A DNA stretch of 64,000 nt from JAPKZH01 sp963715635 (GTDB lineage Bacteria > Acidobacteriota > Aminicenantia > Aminicenantales > UBA4085): the NCBI GenBank assembly GCA_963715635.1, contig OY970261.1, forward strand, positions 2,604,001 to 2,668,000, in the 5' to 3' direction. The notes beneath the pieces are model-generated. The model was not told where the DNA came from and did no database searches. It saw only the letters and a list, made by a program, of their open reading frames with translations. Positions within the stretch are counted from its first letter, which is position 1, and each line of letters begins with the position of its first letter. Of this stretch, positions 55,154 to 63,237 are shown one piece after another. The position numbers and the translations under genes were made by a program.

Positions 55154-55393
55154 AAGGGTCACATTCTGCCCCCCCTTAACCCAACTTTTCGTCATAGAGC
55201 CTGTGCGAAGAAGCGAGGTTTCTCTCCGCGTGCTAGTCGTGCACCGGCTCTATGCCAAGAATTGTTGATCTCCCCTCGCCTAGAATTCCTAACGGGATTT
55301 TCAAAACTATCATGGTAAAATTCACGGTGAAAGGGTTTTTTCTGGATACATCCGGTTCTAAGCGGCGCGGGTTCTCATATGGGGTAAAAGGAG

Positions 55394-55442
55394 CGCGCCA
55401 GAGAGGACTCGAACCGCCGGCCTTCTGATTCGTATTCAGGCG
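55394..55442 (-). tRNA. tRNA-Arg(ACG) 3' half (remnant)
   Basis: The minus strand reads CTGAATACGAATCAG (anticodon arm, anticodon ACG), then a T arm with GGTTCGAGTCC and an acceptor CTGGCGC followed by G and CT. The 5' half (acceptor strand and D arm) is missing, and the T stem is imperfect (GGCGG with CCTCT). It is a 3' fragment, as left behind when an integrated element recombines at a tRNA gene. It cannot be a working tRNA. Confidence 0.7.
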
Positions 55443-55576
55443 GTCTGTTTTCAAAGAATAGACTCCTCCCCGTGTGCCAAAAAATGATTAAACTCGCCTA
55501 ACTATGGATAAAGATGATTAAACCAGAAGGACAATCCAAAATCCCCATCTTCAGGGGAAAACCAAAGAAAACAGAG

Positions 55577-55662
55577 TGCCGAGGGCCGGACTCGAACCGG
55601 CACGCTTCTTACGAAGCGAGGAATTTTAAGTCCCTTGCGTCTACCAATTCCGCCACCCCGGC
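55577..55662 (-). tRNA. tRNA-Leu (anticodon TAA)
   Basis: 86-base type II tRNA. The acceptor GCCGGGG pairs with CCTCGGC (one G-T), then discriminator A. The D arm carries GGTAGACGC, the anticodon loop CTTAAAA, a long variable arm (TCGCTTCGTAAGAAGCG) and T loop GGTTCGAGTCC. All regular features of tRNA-Leu are present, so it should be functional. CCA is not encoded. Confidence 0.93.
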
Positions 55663-55672
55663 ATCTTTAGAA

Positions 55673-55882
55673 TCAATGACTTACAGACTGTAAATATTGG
55701 CGAAACCCTGACTGTGTCACTTTTGTGTCACCCGCTTCGCCACTTCCTTCACTCCAAATCCCATGCATGATCTCATGCGCCTTCTTATGCCGACCCGGAA
55801 CGAGACCGGCAAACTGCTGAGTCAGTGCGGGGTCTTACGGCCAAGAATGTGCTGAATAGTAATTATATCACACCCTACGAAG
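55673..55882 (-). pseudogene. Tyrosine recombinase (integrase) C-terminal remnant
   Basis: Minus-strand frames give IITIQHILGRKTP, then after a one-base loss LTQQFAGLVPGRHKKAHEIM and HGIWSEG to a stop 11 bases before tRNA-Leu. This is the last part of phage-type integrases (His-x-x-x-LG, then the catalytic TQRYAH region). The catalytic Tyr position reads Phe here (TQQFAG), so it is dead in any frame. The rest of the gene is absent. Confidence 0.65.
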
Positions 55883-55947
55883 CGCGAGAGGATGGATATG
55901 GGCGATTTCTTCAACCGTAAGGTTCTAAGCATTTTAGCGATAGCCAG

Positions 55948-57492
55948 TCAGAGCTCTATCATTCCCGAATAGACGTCTTTTTCGTTCGTAATCTTGTCCA
56001 CCGCCTCTATGATGAGAAAATAAGCACCGGCCTGGAGCTTCCCAAGATTCAAGGTAATGTGGAGCTCCTCCTTAACCAAATCCAAGATCTTTCCTTCGGA
56101 AAAAGCGGCATTCGATTGCTGATCGAAGAGAGTCACCCGAACCTCGGCTATGCCCCGCCTTCCTTTTTCGGTGGTACGCATCGCGTAATTTTTTAGGCCA
56201 AATTTGAGGGCCCTCGCCCGCGCGCCGACATCGGCGATCGTGATCGCCGGGCCTGCCAGATTAAGGTATTCCTTGAGGCTGTAGACACTGACTCCAGGCT
56301 GCCGGACTTTCACCTCGATATTTTTTCCACGCGTCTCGACGGGGCCTTTAGGTTGATAGACGAGAAGATAGTGATAATCCTCCTTTTCCGTGGCCTCTTT
56401 GAGCGCATCCAAGACTTTATTAGAAAACGTCAAATAGCCGCCCGTCGATTGGCTGATCTCCCGGAAGCAGTTCTCATATTCGGAGTTGACTTCTCTCAGG
56501 CTAAAGTCTTCGGACACGATCGTCTTGAGCGATTTCATCAGGATGAGATGGAAGGTAACGCCTCCTTCCATAAAGAGATTTTTCAGCCTGTCCGAAGGAA
56601 AATTCTTGGCCAAGTCAAATTCTCGTTGAAGCTGCCACTGCTTGTCTTGAATGATGCGCGCCTTGGCCTGTTCTTGAATACCAAAGGTTCCCTCTTTCAG
56701 CCTGTTGATTTCTTTCTCCAGCGGACCTTCGTTTTTGAGCTCGGGAAAGAGATCCCGCTGCTCAAAGCATAAAGCCCATTTATCGGCGGCAATCGGATGG
56801 ATTCGCCTGAGGAGGGCTTGATAAAGATCCGGATTCGGCGCGAGATACTGAGCCCTGTACATTTGCCAAATCCAAGTGTAATTATCGTAAAAGCGGTTAA
56901 TCGCTAGGTCCCAATTCGACATCCCAGTCGCGCTCATGAGATCCAATAACAGCCGGTCTCCTTCCTCTCGGAGCTCGTCATAAGCTTTAAGGATGTTCTT
57001 TGTCGAAATGAATTTATAGTTCTTGAGCGAGTCTTTAAGACTGCGGGCCAGGGCTAAGGCGTCGTGTCCCGCCTCGATATTGAGAAGGCGGTTTTCCGTC
57101 ACGATGACCAAGTGATCCTGCTCGCGGTAGACATTTGTGAAAAAATGATCGATCGCTTCGCCGACGGCATTGGTGTAATCGAAGATATCGAAGATGAGGA
57201 TAAAAAGCCGGGGTTTTGGCTTGGCCATCACCTTCGCCGGAACCGTTCCTGGAGTCAGGCTGCCGATCTTGCGCGAAATCTTCTCGAAAGCAGAAATCTC
57301 CTGTTTAATGCCATTTTCGTAGATTTCAAAATCCTCTTTCTTGAGGTCTTTGATGGCCTGACCGTCGCGCAGGACCCTCACCGGCACTTCGACGGCCGTC
57401 ACGGTGACTTCCTGCTTGGGTTTTTCCTGGGGAAGGGCGGCCATCACGAAGCCCAGACTGAAGAAAATGAGCAGGCTTGAGAAAATTCTCAT
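55948..57492 (-). CDS. VWFA-related exported protein (acidobacterial type)
   Basis: 514 residues with a Sec signal (FSSLLIFFSLGFVMA). After the signal come VTAVEVPVRVLRDGQAIKDL and KEDFEIYENGIKQEI, the N-terminal domain typical of the acidobacterial VWFA-related family, then a von Willebrand-like region (RLFILIFDIFDYTNAVGEA; the MIDAS motif is degenerate) and a C-terminal beta domain (YFLIIEAVDKITNE). The start at 57492 follows AGGAGG; the frame continues upstream without a site. The role is unknown; such proteins are abundant in Acidobacteriota and are exported. Confidence 0.82.
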   Translation of the reverse strand: MRIFSSLLIFFSLGFVMAALPQEKPKQEVTVTAVEVPVRVLRDGQAIKDLKKEDFEIYENGIKQEISAFEKISRKIGSLTPGTVPAKVMAKPKPRLFILIFDIFDYTNAVGEAIDHFFTNVYREQDHLVIVTENRLLNIEAGHDALALARSLKDSLKNYKFISTKNILKAYDELREEGDRLLLDLMSATGMSNWDLAINRFYDNYTWIWQMYRAQYLAPNPDLYQALLRRIHPIAADKWALCFEQRDLFPELKNEGPLEKEINRLKEGTFGIQEQAKARIIQDKQWQLQREFDLAKNFPSDRLKNLFMEGGVTFHLILMKSLKTIVSEDFSLREVNSEYENCFREISQSTGGYLTFSNKVLDALKEATEKEDYHYLLVYQPKGPVETRGKNIEVKVRQPGVSVYSLKEYLNLAGPAITIADVGARARALKFGLKNYAMRTTEKGRRGIAEVRVTLFDQQSNAAFSEGKILDLVKEELHITLNLGKLQAGAYFLIIEAVDKITNEKDVYSGMIEL

Positions 57493-57638
57493 GCGACCTC
57501 CTAACCACCCCGGCATCCTGAACATCAAAGCTTTGCTATTGACGGGGCTTGCGGCCAAGGACCTTTTTGAGCGTGATTATATCACAGTCTCATGCTAACA
57601 ATAAGCTCAGCAAGGAGACGATTCTCAGTGGATGTGTT

Positions 57639-57935
57639 TCAGTCGCCGCAGGCGATCTCTTTGCCCCGCAGCTGGCTCATGAGCAAAGCGTACGCGCAGC
57701 CCACTCCCGGACGGGTCCAAAAATAACATGAAATTTCGTGCTCTTGGCGAATAAATGCGATGCAACTCCGGATGCAGAGAGCTGAGGAAAAATGAGCGTC
57801 CGGTGGGAAACGACTTCCCCAACGAACCTTCCAGGTCCCCTTCCTGTCGGCGAAGACAAGTTGAGTGGCGATAACCGGAACATCGCCGATCGGTGTTGAC
57901 ATAACCCGGGTAATCCAATGATGGGAGGAATTCAC
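57639..57935 (-). pseudogene. Corrinoid-protein-like relic (HgcA/CFeSP-type N-terminus)
   Basis: The frame starts with SSHHWITRVMSTPIGDVPVI, then ATQLVFADRKGTWKVRWGS, close to the opening of corrinoid proteins of the HgcA/acetyl-CoA synthase delta type. After the KVRWG block it becomes unrelated and stops. The rest of the cobalamin domain is missing. The start overlaps the MarR stop. It fills the gap 57493-57931. Confidence 0.45.
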
Positions 57936-58402
57936 CGTTTTTGCTCTTTCCGGCCACTTGCTCCGGATTCGTTGACCTGTTTCATGGCATCCACAAATAT
58001 TCCGATGTTTTCCAGGATTTCTTTATGCTTCTGGGGAGGAATCAGGTCAAAGACGCTGGTCATGAAGTCGTAATAGACACGTCCGATCAGCTCGTAAACC
58101 TTCCGGCCTTGTTTGGAGAGAGAGATACGGACATAGCGCCTGTCTTTTTCATTGGTCGTCCGTATCACCAGGCCGGAGACCACCATGGCCTGGATGGTCC
58201 GGCTCAGCGTGCTCGTGTCCAAGCCGAGCGAGGAGGCCAAATCGACAAGAGAAACTTCACTCTTAGCACCGATCTCGATCAAGGTGTGGCATTGGGAGTA
58301 TGTCAGGCCGCAGCATTCTTGCTGGGCATCCATGACACCGTACGACTCCCGCATGAGGACCCTGAGTTTTTCCAGAATATAGTCGATCTGTTCGGCTTTC
58401 AT
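57932..58402 (-). CDS. MarR-family transcriptional regulator
   Basis: 156-residue winged-helix regulator. Helix-turn-helix and wing: SEVSLVDLASSLGLDTSTLS, RTIQAMVVSGLVIR, RRYVRISLSKQGRKVY. Conserved Cys residues near the N-terminus (ECCGLTYSQCH, residues 26-36) could act as a thiol or metal sensor. GGGAG precedes the ATG. Its own promoter and the promoter of the aminotransferase operon carry the same 13-base operator, so it most likely represses both. Confidence 0.88.
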   Translation of the reverse strand: MKAEQIDYILEKLRVLMRESYGVMDAQQECCGLTYSQCHTLIEIGAKSEVSLVDLASSLGLDTSTLSRTIQAMVVSGLVIRTTNEKDRRYVRISLSKQGRKVYELIGRVYYDFMTSVFDLIPPQKHKEILENIGIFVDAMKQVNESGASGRKEQKR

Positions 58403-58428
58403 GGCATCTCCCGTCTAAATACAAATTA

Positions 58429-58458
58429 ATTGTAATTTACAAATATTGATAGTGTCAA
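58429..58458 (-). promoter_or_regulatory. marR promoter with overlapping operator
   Basis: TTGACA (58453-58458) and TACAAT (58429-58434) on the minus strand, 18 bases apart. The perfect palindrome TTGTAATTTACAA (58430-58442) covers the -10 box. A near-identical site lies at 60940-60952. The position fits autorepression. Confidence 0.7.
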
Positions 58459-58565
58459 CACATTTCCTCCTCATCTGAAAAGGCCAGGACCGCGTTCTTG
58501 AGGAGAAAAATGATCGACGGTCCGCTCTTCTTCTTTCCCGAGCCGCGATTCGTCATTCGACCTCG

Positions 58566-58766
58566 CTAATTCCCCTTCCGCGTCGAAATCCCAAAAGGCA
58601 CATACACGGGACAGAATCCGATGAGGCTTATTCCCAGCATGACCAGGCCAAAAACTATAAACAAGATTTGACCTTTCTGCAGAAAAAGCCCAATCAGAAG
58701 GAGACTCAAGCCAACGATCACACGCAACGTCCGGTCAAGCCGCCCGATGTTTTTTTTGATTCTCAT
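58566..58766 (-). CDS. DUF2892 small inner-membrane protein
   Basis: 66 residues: the family start RIKKNIGRLDRTLRVIVG, two hydrophobic helices (LSLLLIGLFL, ILFIVFGLVMLGISLIGF) and a short tail with CPVYVPFGIST. DUF2892 is the membrane part of YgaP-type rhodanese proteins, so a link to sulfur is possible. The start at 58766 follows GGAGG and overlaps the aminotransferase stop by four bases, so the two are translationally coupled. Confidence 0.85.
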   Translation of the reverse strand: MRIKKNIGRLDRTLRVIVGLSLLLIGLFLQKGQILFIVFGLVMLGISLIGFCPVYVPFGISTRKGN

Positions 58767-60874
58767 TTTAACCTCCAATGAATTTTTTGTGAGCAGCAGG
58801 GCTGCCGATTATCAGACAATGCAACCTGGGAAAGGAAGATACCCGAGAAGGGCATGTTCCTTTCATAGGCCTCATTGAGCTCATACACGTTCATCGTCAC
58901 GGTTTCGAGAAAAGCCTGCATTTGCCTGCGAACATCTGTCATCGGCAAGAAGGGTGTTGCGTTGTGTGTCCAAGCCAAGAGCTTGTCCATAAACGAGACG
59001 GGCTGGGCAGCGATGCTTTTCAGGGTTTTGATGAGATGATCGATATCCTGTTCATCGTTTTCTAGGCCAAAACTGACCCTGACGAGGCCGGGTAGAACAG
59101 ATTTGGTAAAGGCAGGCCATAATTTCAGCCCCAGATTTGCCAGGCCCTCTCTCCAGGGATGAATACGGAGAAGACGCTTGACCAGAAGATGCGCGCAAAA
59201 GCAACCGCTACGGACACCAATCCCGCCCTGTTCCGCCAACAGTTCAGCGGCAAGATTATGCGGGACGTGTTTCAAACTGAAACAAATCACGCCGCTCTTG
59301 TTCTGAAATCTTGGTGAATCAGGATCTTTGATGCCAAACACTTCAAGGCGGGGCACCGTGGCGAGTTTTGACAAGGCTCTTCGGGTCAGTTTTTGTTCTT
59401 CGTCTTGGATCACGTCCATGCCGATTCGCTCGAGGAGGCCGATCGATTTTCCAAGCGCTGCGATGCCCATGACATTTTCCTCACCCGATGCCTTGATCTT
59501 CTCCATTTCATCCTGGCCGATCCTCAATAATCCCTTTCGGGCGATCAACGCACCGCTTCCAAACGGCGCATACATTTTGTGGCCCGAAAAGGCCAGATAG
59601 TCTATATCGTCATCCTCTATTTTGATTTTTCGGTGGCCGGCCAACTGGGCTGCGTCGACGAGGAGGTGTGCTCCATATTTATGAGCGAGCCGGCTGATTT
59701 CCCTAATGTCATTGCATGTACCCAAAACATTAGAGGCCCCGCTCATGGCCGCAATTCTGATTCGCTTTTTTCCATGGACCTGATCCTGGTTGTACGCACG
59801 CAGCACTCTTTCCAATTCGTTCAAATCGATGAAACCTTCCTCATCGACAGGCATTCGGACTAAAGACAGGCCTTTGGCAAACCTCCAAGGAAGCTCATTG
59901 GAATTGTGTTCCAGGAGCGTATTTAAAATAACGGGCTCGATATCTGTGGCCCGCTCTAGGGCTAAGCTTTTGGCTACGAGATTCAGTGCTTCGGTCGTGT
60001 TTAAGGTGAAAATAAGATCATATTGATCTGAGGGCGAATTAAAAAATCGAGCGCACATCTCTTTGACTTGAGTGATGAGCCACAGCAGTTGCCTCTCCGG
60101 CAGTTTCCAGGTCTGGCAGATCGCTCTCCATACCGGCAAGAATGTCGGGGTGCTAGCACTATTGTCCATGTTGGTAAAAGGCCTCAGGCCTTCCGCTGTG
60201 GGAACGCGTATGTTACGACCAATCAAAGTCTGGCGGAGCTTGCGGAGTAGTTTCCTCCCGGAAAACCCCTTGAATTCATCCTGGTGCAGTATTTGGAAAG
60301 CGGTGGCTGCGGCGGGCTCTTGGATTTTGAAAATATTGAATCCAAAGCGACGAATGATCTGAAGGGCTTTGGCAAAGGCGATCACGTTGATGACGGCGGG
60401 AGTGCCGGCCTCGAACCTGTCAGGGGCGTCCTCCCAAATCACCGAGCCTCGGGAGACCATCATGGTAGTTCCCCCGCCTGTTTGGAAAGGGACGCCTCTG
60501 GGAAGGGCCTCTTTCTTTACGGCAAGAGCTCTTATTCCCAAGGGGAGGCCGATTTCCTGGCTTGAAAGAGAGCGGCAGCTCTCGGGTTCAAGACAAGCCT
60601 TGAGCGCAGAAGCTCGCTCGGGGGTGCAGAAAATCGCTGTAAATTGATTTTTTTCCAACCCCAGCCAGTCAAGCACCTCATCCCGGGCTTGCTCATACAA
60701 TCGGGTCGTGACCATCGATTTGTGTCCGCTGCCCCGGTGGACATTGGAATAGGTTTCGAGCGCCAGATAGACACTCCCTTCAAGCTCGGCAAAAGCTTTA
60801 TCCCGGGCGCTCGGCTGATACGCTTGATGATCAGGGATGGGAGCGGCGGTAATCGTTTGGACAATGTCGAGCAT
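58763..60874 (-). CDS. Double aminotransferase class V/cysteine desulfurase-like protein
   Basis: 703 residues, twice the usual length. The N-terminal 190 residues are a partial class V aminotransferase without the PLP Lys (VYLALETYSNVHRGSG, RFEAGTPAVINVIAFAKAL). Residues about 230-620 are a complete class V domain: FTNMDNSAST start, TTEALNLVAKSL, LVDAAQLAGHRK, Schiff-base Lys in AFSGHKMYAPFGSG, and the SufS-like active-site segment GVRSGCFCAHLL. The product could remove sulfur or selenium from Cys or selenocysteine, but a decayed pseudo-half plus active half is unusual. It leads a two-gene unit with DUF2892 behind a consensus promoter with a MarR-type operator. Confidence 0.82.
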   Translation of the reverse strand: MLDIVQTITAAPIPDHQAYQPSARDKAFAELEGSVYLALETYSNVHRGSGHKSMVTTRLYEQARDEVLDWLGLEKNQFTAIFCTPERASALKACLEPESCRSLSSQEIGLPLGIRALAVKKEALPRGVPFQTGGGTTMMVSRGSVIWEDAPDRFEAGTPAVINVIAFAKALQIIRRFGFNIFKIQEPAAATAFQILHQDEFKGFSGRKLLRKLRQTLIGRNIRVPTAEGLRPFTNMDNSASTPTFLPVWRAICQTWKLPERQLLWLITQVKEMCARFFNSPSDQYDLIFTLNTTEALNLVAKSLALERATDIEPVILNTLLEHNSNELPWRFAKGLSLVRMPVDEEGFIDLNELERVLRAYNQDQVHGKKRIRIAAMSGASNVLGTCNDIREISRLAHKYGAHLLVDAAQLAGHRKIKIEDDDIDYLAFSGHKMYAPFGSGALIARKGLLRIGQDEMEKIKASGEENVMGIAALGKSIGLLERIGMDVIQDEEQKLTRRALSKLATVPRLEVFGIKDPDSPRFQNKSGVICFSLKHVPHNLAAELLAEQGGIGVRSGCFCAHLLVKRLLRIHPWREGLANLGLKLWPAFTKSVLPGLVRVSFGLENDEQDIDHLIKTLKSIAAQPVSFMDKLLAWTHNATPFLPMTDVRRQMQAFLETVTMNVYELNEAYERNMPFSGIFLSQVALSDNRQPCCSQKIHWRLK

Positions 60875-60938
60875 GGCCGTGACTCCTTTTATTGCTTATT
60901 CCATATATTAGTATTTACATTTATTGTTTTATACAACT

Positions 60939-60967
60939 ATTATAAATTACAACAATGCCTTTGTCAA
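60939..60967 (-). promoter_or_regulatory. Consensus promoter with MarR-type operator for the aminotransferase operon
   Basis: TTGACA (60962-60967) and TATAAT (60939-60944) on the minus strand with a 17-base spacer, a full consensus match. The 13-base site TTGTAATTTATAA (60940-60952) overlaps the -10 box at the same offset as in the marR promoter and differs from it in one base. Confidence 0.75.
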
Positions 60968-61077
60968 GTCCTTTTTTTGCTACCCTTTGTTCCCGCAAAC
61001 AGCCCGCTCTAGACTCAACACCCCATGGGGGCGGGCTTGTGGATGGCGCAAGGAACCGGATTCAAACACATTTCTGC

Positions 61078-61121
61078 TTGACAGAACAGCGAACCTGATA
61101 TATGAAAATATGTTCATATAT
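61078..61121 (+). promoter_or_regulatory. ars promoter and ArsR-type operator
   Basis: TTGACA (61078-61083) and TATGAA (61101-61106) are 17 bases apart. A perfect 9-bp inverted repeat, ATATATGAA (61098-61106) and TTCATATAT (61113-61121), spaced by six bases, covers the -10 region. This is the layout of ArsR/SmtB operators. It explains why the ATG at 61102 is inside the operator and not the real start. Confidence 0.8.
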
Positions 61122-61131
61122 TGATCGGCCA

Positions 61132-61509
61132 ATGAAAGACATCTTGAGAGTCATGAAAGCCCTGGCGGACCCCACGCGACTGAGAATCGCCCTGCTGCTT
61201 ATGGAGCATGAACTTTGTGTCTGCGAGCTGATGTTCATCCTGAAGATGGAACAATCAAGGATTTCTCACCAGCTGCGGATCCTCAGAGACGCCGACTTGA
61301 TCGAGGATGTCCGCAAAGGCCGGTGGATCATCTACCGAGTCCCCGCCCCGGTCCGCAAGATGCTCGGATCGCTCCTAGAAACGACTTTCAAGAAGGAACT
61401 CAAGAAGTCAGCCGAGGTATGTCGGGACATCCAACAACTTGACGTCTGTTTGCGGGAAAAGGTCCGTCTAAGACGAGGAGTTCCATGGAAAAGAAAAACC
61501 TTGAGTTGA
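61132..61509 (+). CDS. arsR: ArsR-family arsenic-responsive repressor
   Basis: About 125 residues, ArsR/SmtB fold. The metal-binding motif ELCVCELMFIL holds the Cys-x-Cys pair used to sense arsenite. The HTH region is QSRISHQLRILRDADLIED and the wing RKGRWIIYRVP. ATG 61132 is preferred over 61102, which lies in the operator; neither has a strong ribosome site. The gene heads the ars operon and overlaps the lipoyl-protein gene by 25 bases. It should release its operator when arsenite binds. Confidence 0.88.
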   Translation: MKDILRVMKALADPTRLRIALLLMEHELCVCELMFILKMEQSRISHQLRILRDADLIEDVRKGRWIIYRVPAPVRKMLGSLLETTFKKELKKSAEVCRDIQQLDVCLREKVRLRRGVPWKRKTLS

Positions 61510-61934
61510 GGGTCGATAAGTTCGCCTTCCGTTTTCCTTCGGACATGTATTACAGCGAGGCCGGAGTCTGGGCTAAGCTCGAAGGGTCAAGGGTCAGAGT
61601 AGGCCTTTCCGACTTCATGCAACAGAGGAACGGGGACGTGGCCTTCGTTGAAGTGAAGGAGACGGGGACAGCGGTCCGGGCGGGAGAGGAATTTGCCGCT
61701 GTCGAAACGATCAAGGTCAACCTGAGCATCCCTTCTCCGATAGACGGAATAATCGTCGAGGTCAATGGGATGTTCGAAGCCTCCCCCGAGCTTGTTAATC
61801 TGGACCCTTACGGCCGGGGCTGGCTGGCTGTTTTGGAGCCGACCAATTGGAAAGCGGATCAGCATGAACTAATGACAGCCGAAGATTATTTGGAGCTTGC
61901 CCGGTCGCAATCAGAGGAGGATCTTCGAAAATGA
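61485..61934 (+). CDS. GcvH-like lipoyl carrier protein
   Basis: 149 residues with a lipoyl domain of the glycine cleavage H type: WAKLEGSRVRVGLSDFMQQ, then AAVETIKVNLSIPSPIDGII, with the lipoate acceptor Lys at residue 77 in ETIKVN. Standard H proteins have ESVK at this site. No other glycine cleavage gene is nearby. The ribosome site GAGGAG is good. In an ars operon, a reduced lipoyl dithiol could bind arsenite; this is inference from the strong affinity of vicinal dithiols for As(III), not from the sequence. Confidence 0.85.
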   Translation: MEKKNLELRVDKFAFRFPSDMYYSEAGVWAKLEGSRVRVGLSDFMQQRNGDVAFVEVKETGTAVRAGEEFAAVETIKVNLSIPSPIDGIIVEVNGMFEASPELVNLDPYGRGWLAVLEPTNWKADQHELMTAEDYLELARSQSEEDLRK

Positions 61935-62338
61935 TGAAGAAAATGGCCGTCGTCAGCTGCAGTGGCATTGGAAAAAGCCTCGGCTCCGTGGCTCGGGAAG
62001 CGGCTTATATTCTGACCGAGGACCTCTGTCCGGAAAAAACTAAAATTGTTGCACTTTCGCTTCTCGTCCTGGCAGATGAAAAAACGCGCCAGGAATTAAA
62101 GGGGTGCCAGGCAATCGCTATCGACGGCTGCAAACTGGAGTGTGCTGCCAGGGGGCTAGAGGCCTCGGGGGCCGAGAAGATCTTCAAGATCGCGGTTTTT
62201 GACATCCTTAGGAACCATCGCGGCCTGAAGCCCGAGGGCGTCACCGAGCTGAATAACGACGGGAGGCGGCTGGCCAGGAAGGTGGCGCAAGCGGCTTCAA
62301 AGATCATTCATAAAACTGAGGAGGGAGGCGATGCCTAA
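61931..62338 (+). CDS. DGC-domain (putative zinc-binding) protein
   Basis: 135 residues of the DGC-motif family (IDGCKLECAARGLE near residue 60), with a Ser-Cys-Ser-Gly start (VVSCSGIGKSLGSVARE) that also resembles a nucleotide- or metal-binding loop. The Cys pair in the DGC motif and the early Cys could bind a metal. The start overlaps the previous stop (ATGATGA), with AGGAGG upstream. It is the first of two DGC domains in this operon, the second being fused to OsmC. Confidence 0.78.
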   Translation: MMKKMAVVSCSGIGKSLGSVAREAAYILTEDLCPEKTKIVALSLLVLADEKTRQELKGCQAIAIDGCKLECAARGLEASGAEKIFKIAVFDILRNHRGLKPEGVTELNNDGRRLARKVAQAASKIIHKTEEGGDA

Positions 62339-63206
62339 TCTTCCTAGGAAAAAAGTCGGCCTTATCGCCTGCTCCGGAGAGGAAATGCCCGAAGGGACGG
62401 TAACGCGGCTGGCCGTCCGGAGAGTCCTAGAAACGTTGAGGCCGGACGATACTGTCACTCTTTGCCTTCCGCTCTTTCTGGCCGGAGAAGAGAGAGAGCG
62501 GGCCTTCGCCCGGGCTTACCCTACAATCACGATCGACGGTTGCCCCAAGAGATGCGCCGCCCTGGCCACCGAGAAGTATAGCGCCCCTCCCGCGGCAAGT
62601 TTCGTCGTGGGCGAGACCCAGGCCAGGACCGGCAGCGAGAATATCGGGTCGGCGCGCCGCTTGAACAAGAGGGGGAAGCGTCTCGCGGAGGACGTCGCGG
62701 AAAGCATCGCAGCGGAAACGGACAGACTGTTGAAGAAAAACTCCGTAAGCGCGCCAGCCCGGACGGAGATTTATGAGACTTCGGTGGCGTGGACCGGCGG
62801 ACACAGGGGCCGCCTTCGGCTGGGGAACGGACCGGAGATGGATTTTTCCGCGCCTCCCCACTCCCACGGCGTGGCGGGTGTCCTGACACCCGAGGATGCG
62901 TTTGTCGGCGCCGTCAACACCTGCTTGATGTTGATGTTCATCTGGGCGGCCGAGCGGTTCCGCCTCGACCTCGTTTCTTATGAATGCCGGGCAGAAGGGA
63001 CAAAACTCATCGAGCTCGACCGGACCGAGACCTTCGCCCAAATCGTTTTGAAACCCAGGATCAACATTCGCGCCGGCTATGAGAAGCCTTCGATCGTCGA
63101 ACAAAGAGCGCATCGAGCTCTCGCTGCGGCACAGAAATATAGCCTGGTGGTGAATTCCGTCAGGAGCAAGGTGATCGTGGTGCCGGAGATTATCGTCCAG
63201 GGATAG
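62331..63206 (+). CDS. DGC-OsmC fusion protein
   Basis: 291 residues. Residues 1-145 are a second DGC domain (KVGLIACSGEEMPEGTVTRL, IDGCPKRCAALATEKY). From about 150 to 291 is an OsmC/Ohr-like domain (YETSVAWTGGHRGRLRLGNG, AFVGAVNTCLMLMFIWAAE, VVNSVRSKVIV). The OsmC part keeps one Cys at the active-site position in NTCLMLM; the second Cys of Ohr is not seen. OsmC proteins reduce peroxides with thiol cofactors, in some cases lipoyl-linked. The gene overlaps the previous one by eight bases and ends 32 bases before the ACR3 gene. Confidence 0.8.
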   Translation: MPNLPRKKVGLIACSGEEMPEGTVTRLAVRRVLETLRPDDTVTLCLPLFLAGEERERAFARAYPTITIDGCPKRCAALATEKYSAPPAASFVVGETQARTGSENIGSARRLNKRGKRLAEDVAESIAAETDRLLKKNSVSAPARTEIYETSVAWTGGHRGRLRLGNGPEMDFSAPPHSHGVAGVLTPEDAFVGAVNTCLMLMFIWAAERFRLDLVSYECRAEGTKLIELDRTETFAQIVLKPRINIRAGYEKPSIVEQRAHRALAAAQKYSLVVNSVRSKVIVVPEIIVQG

Positions 63207-63237
63207 AAGACGAAGTTCGAGAAGAAAGGAGAAACGC

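Noticed and set aside
61102..61131. Upstream ATG for arsR
   Set aside because: It lies within the ArsR operator and -10 region, so it cannot be transcribed from that promoter as a start codon.
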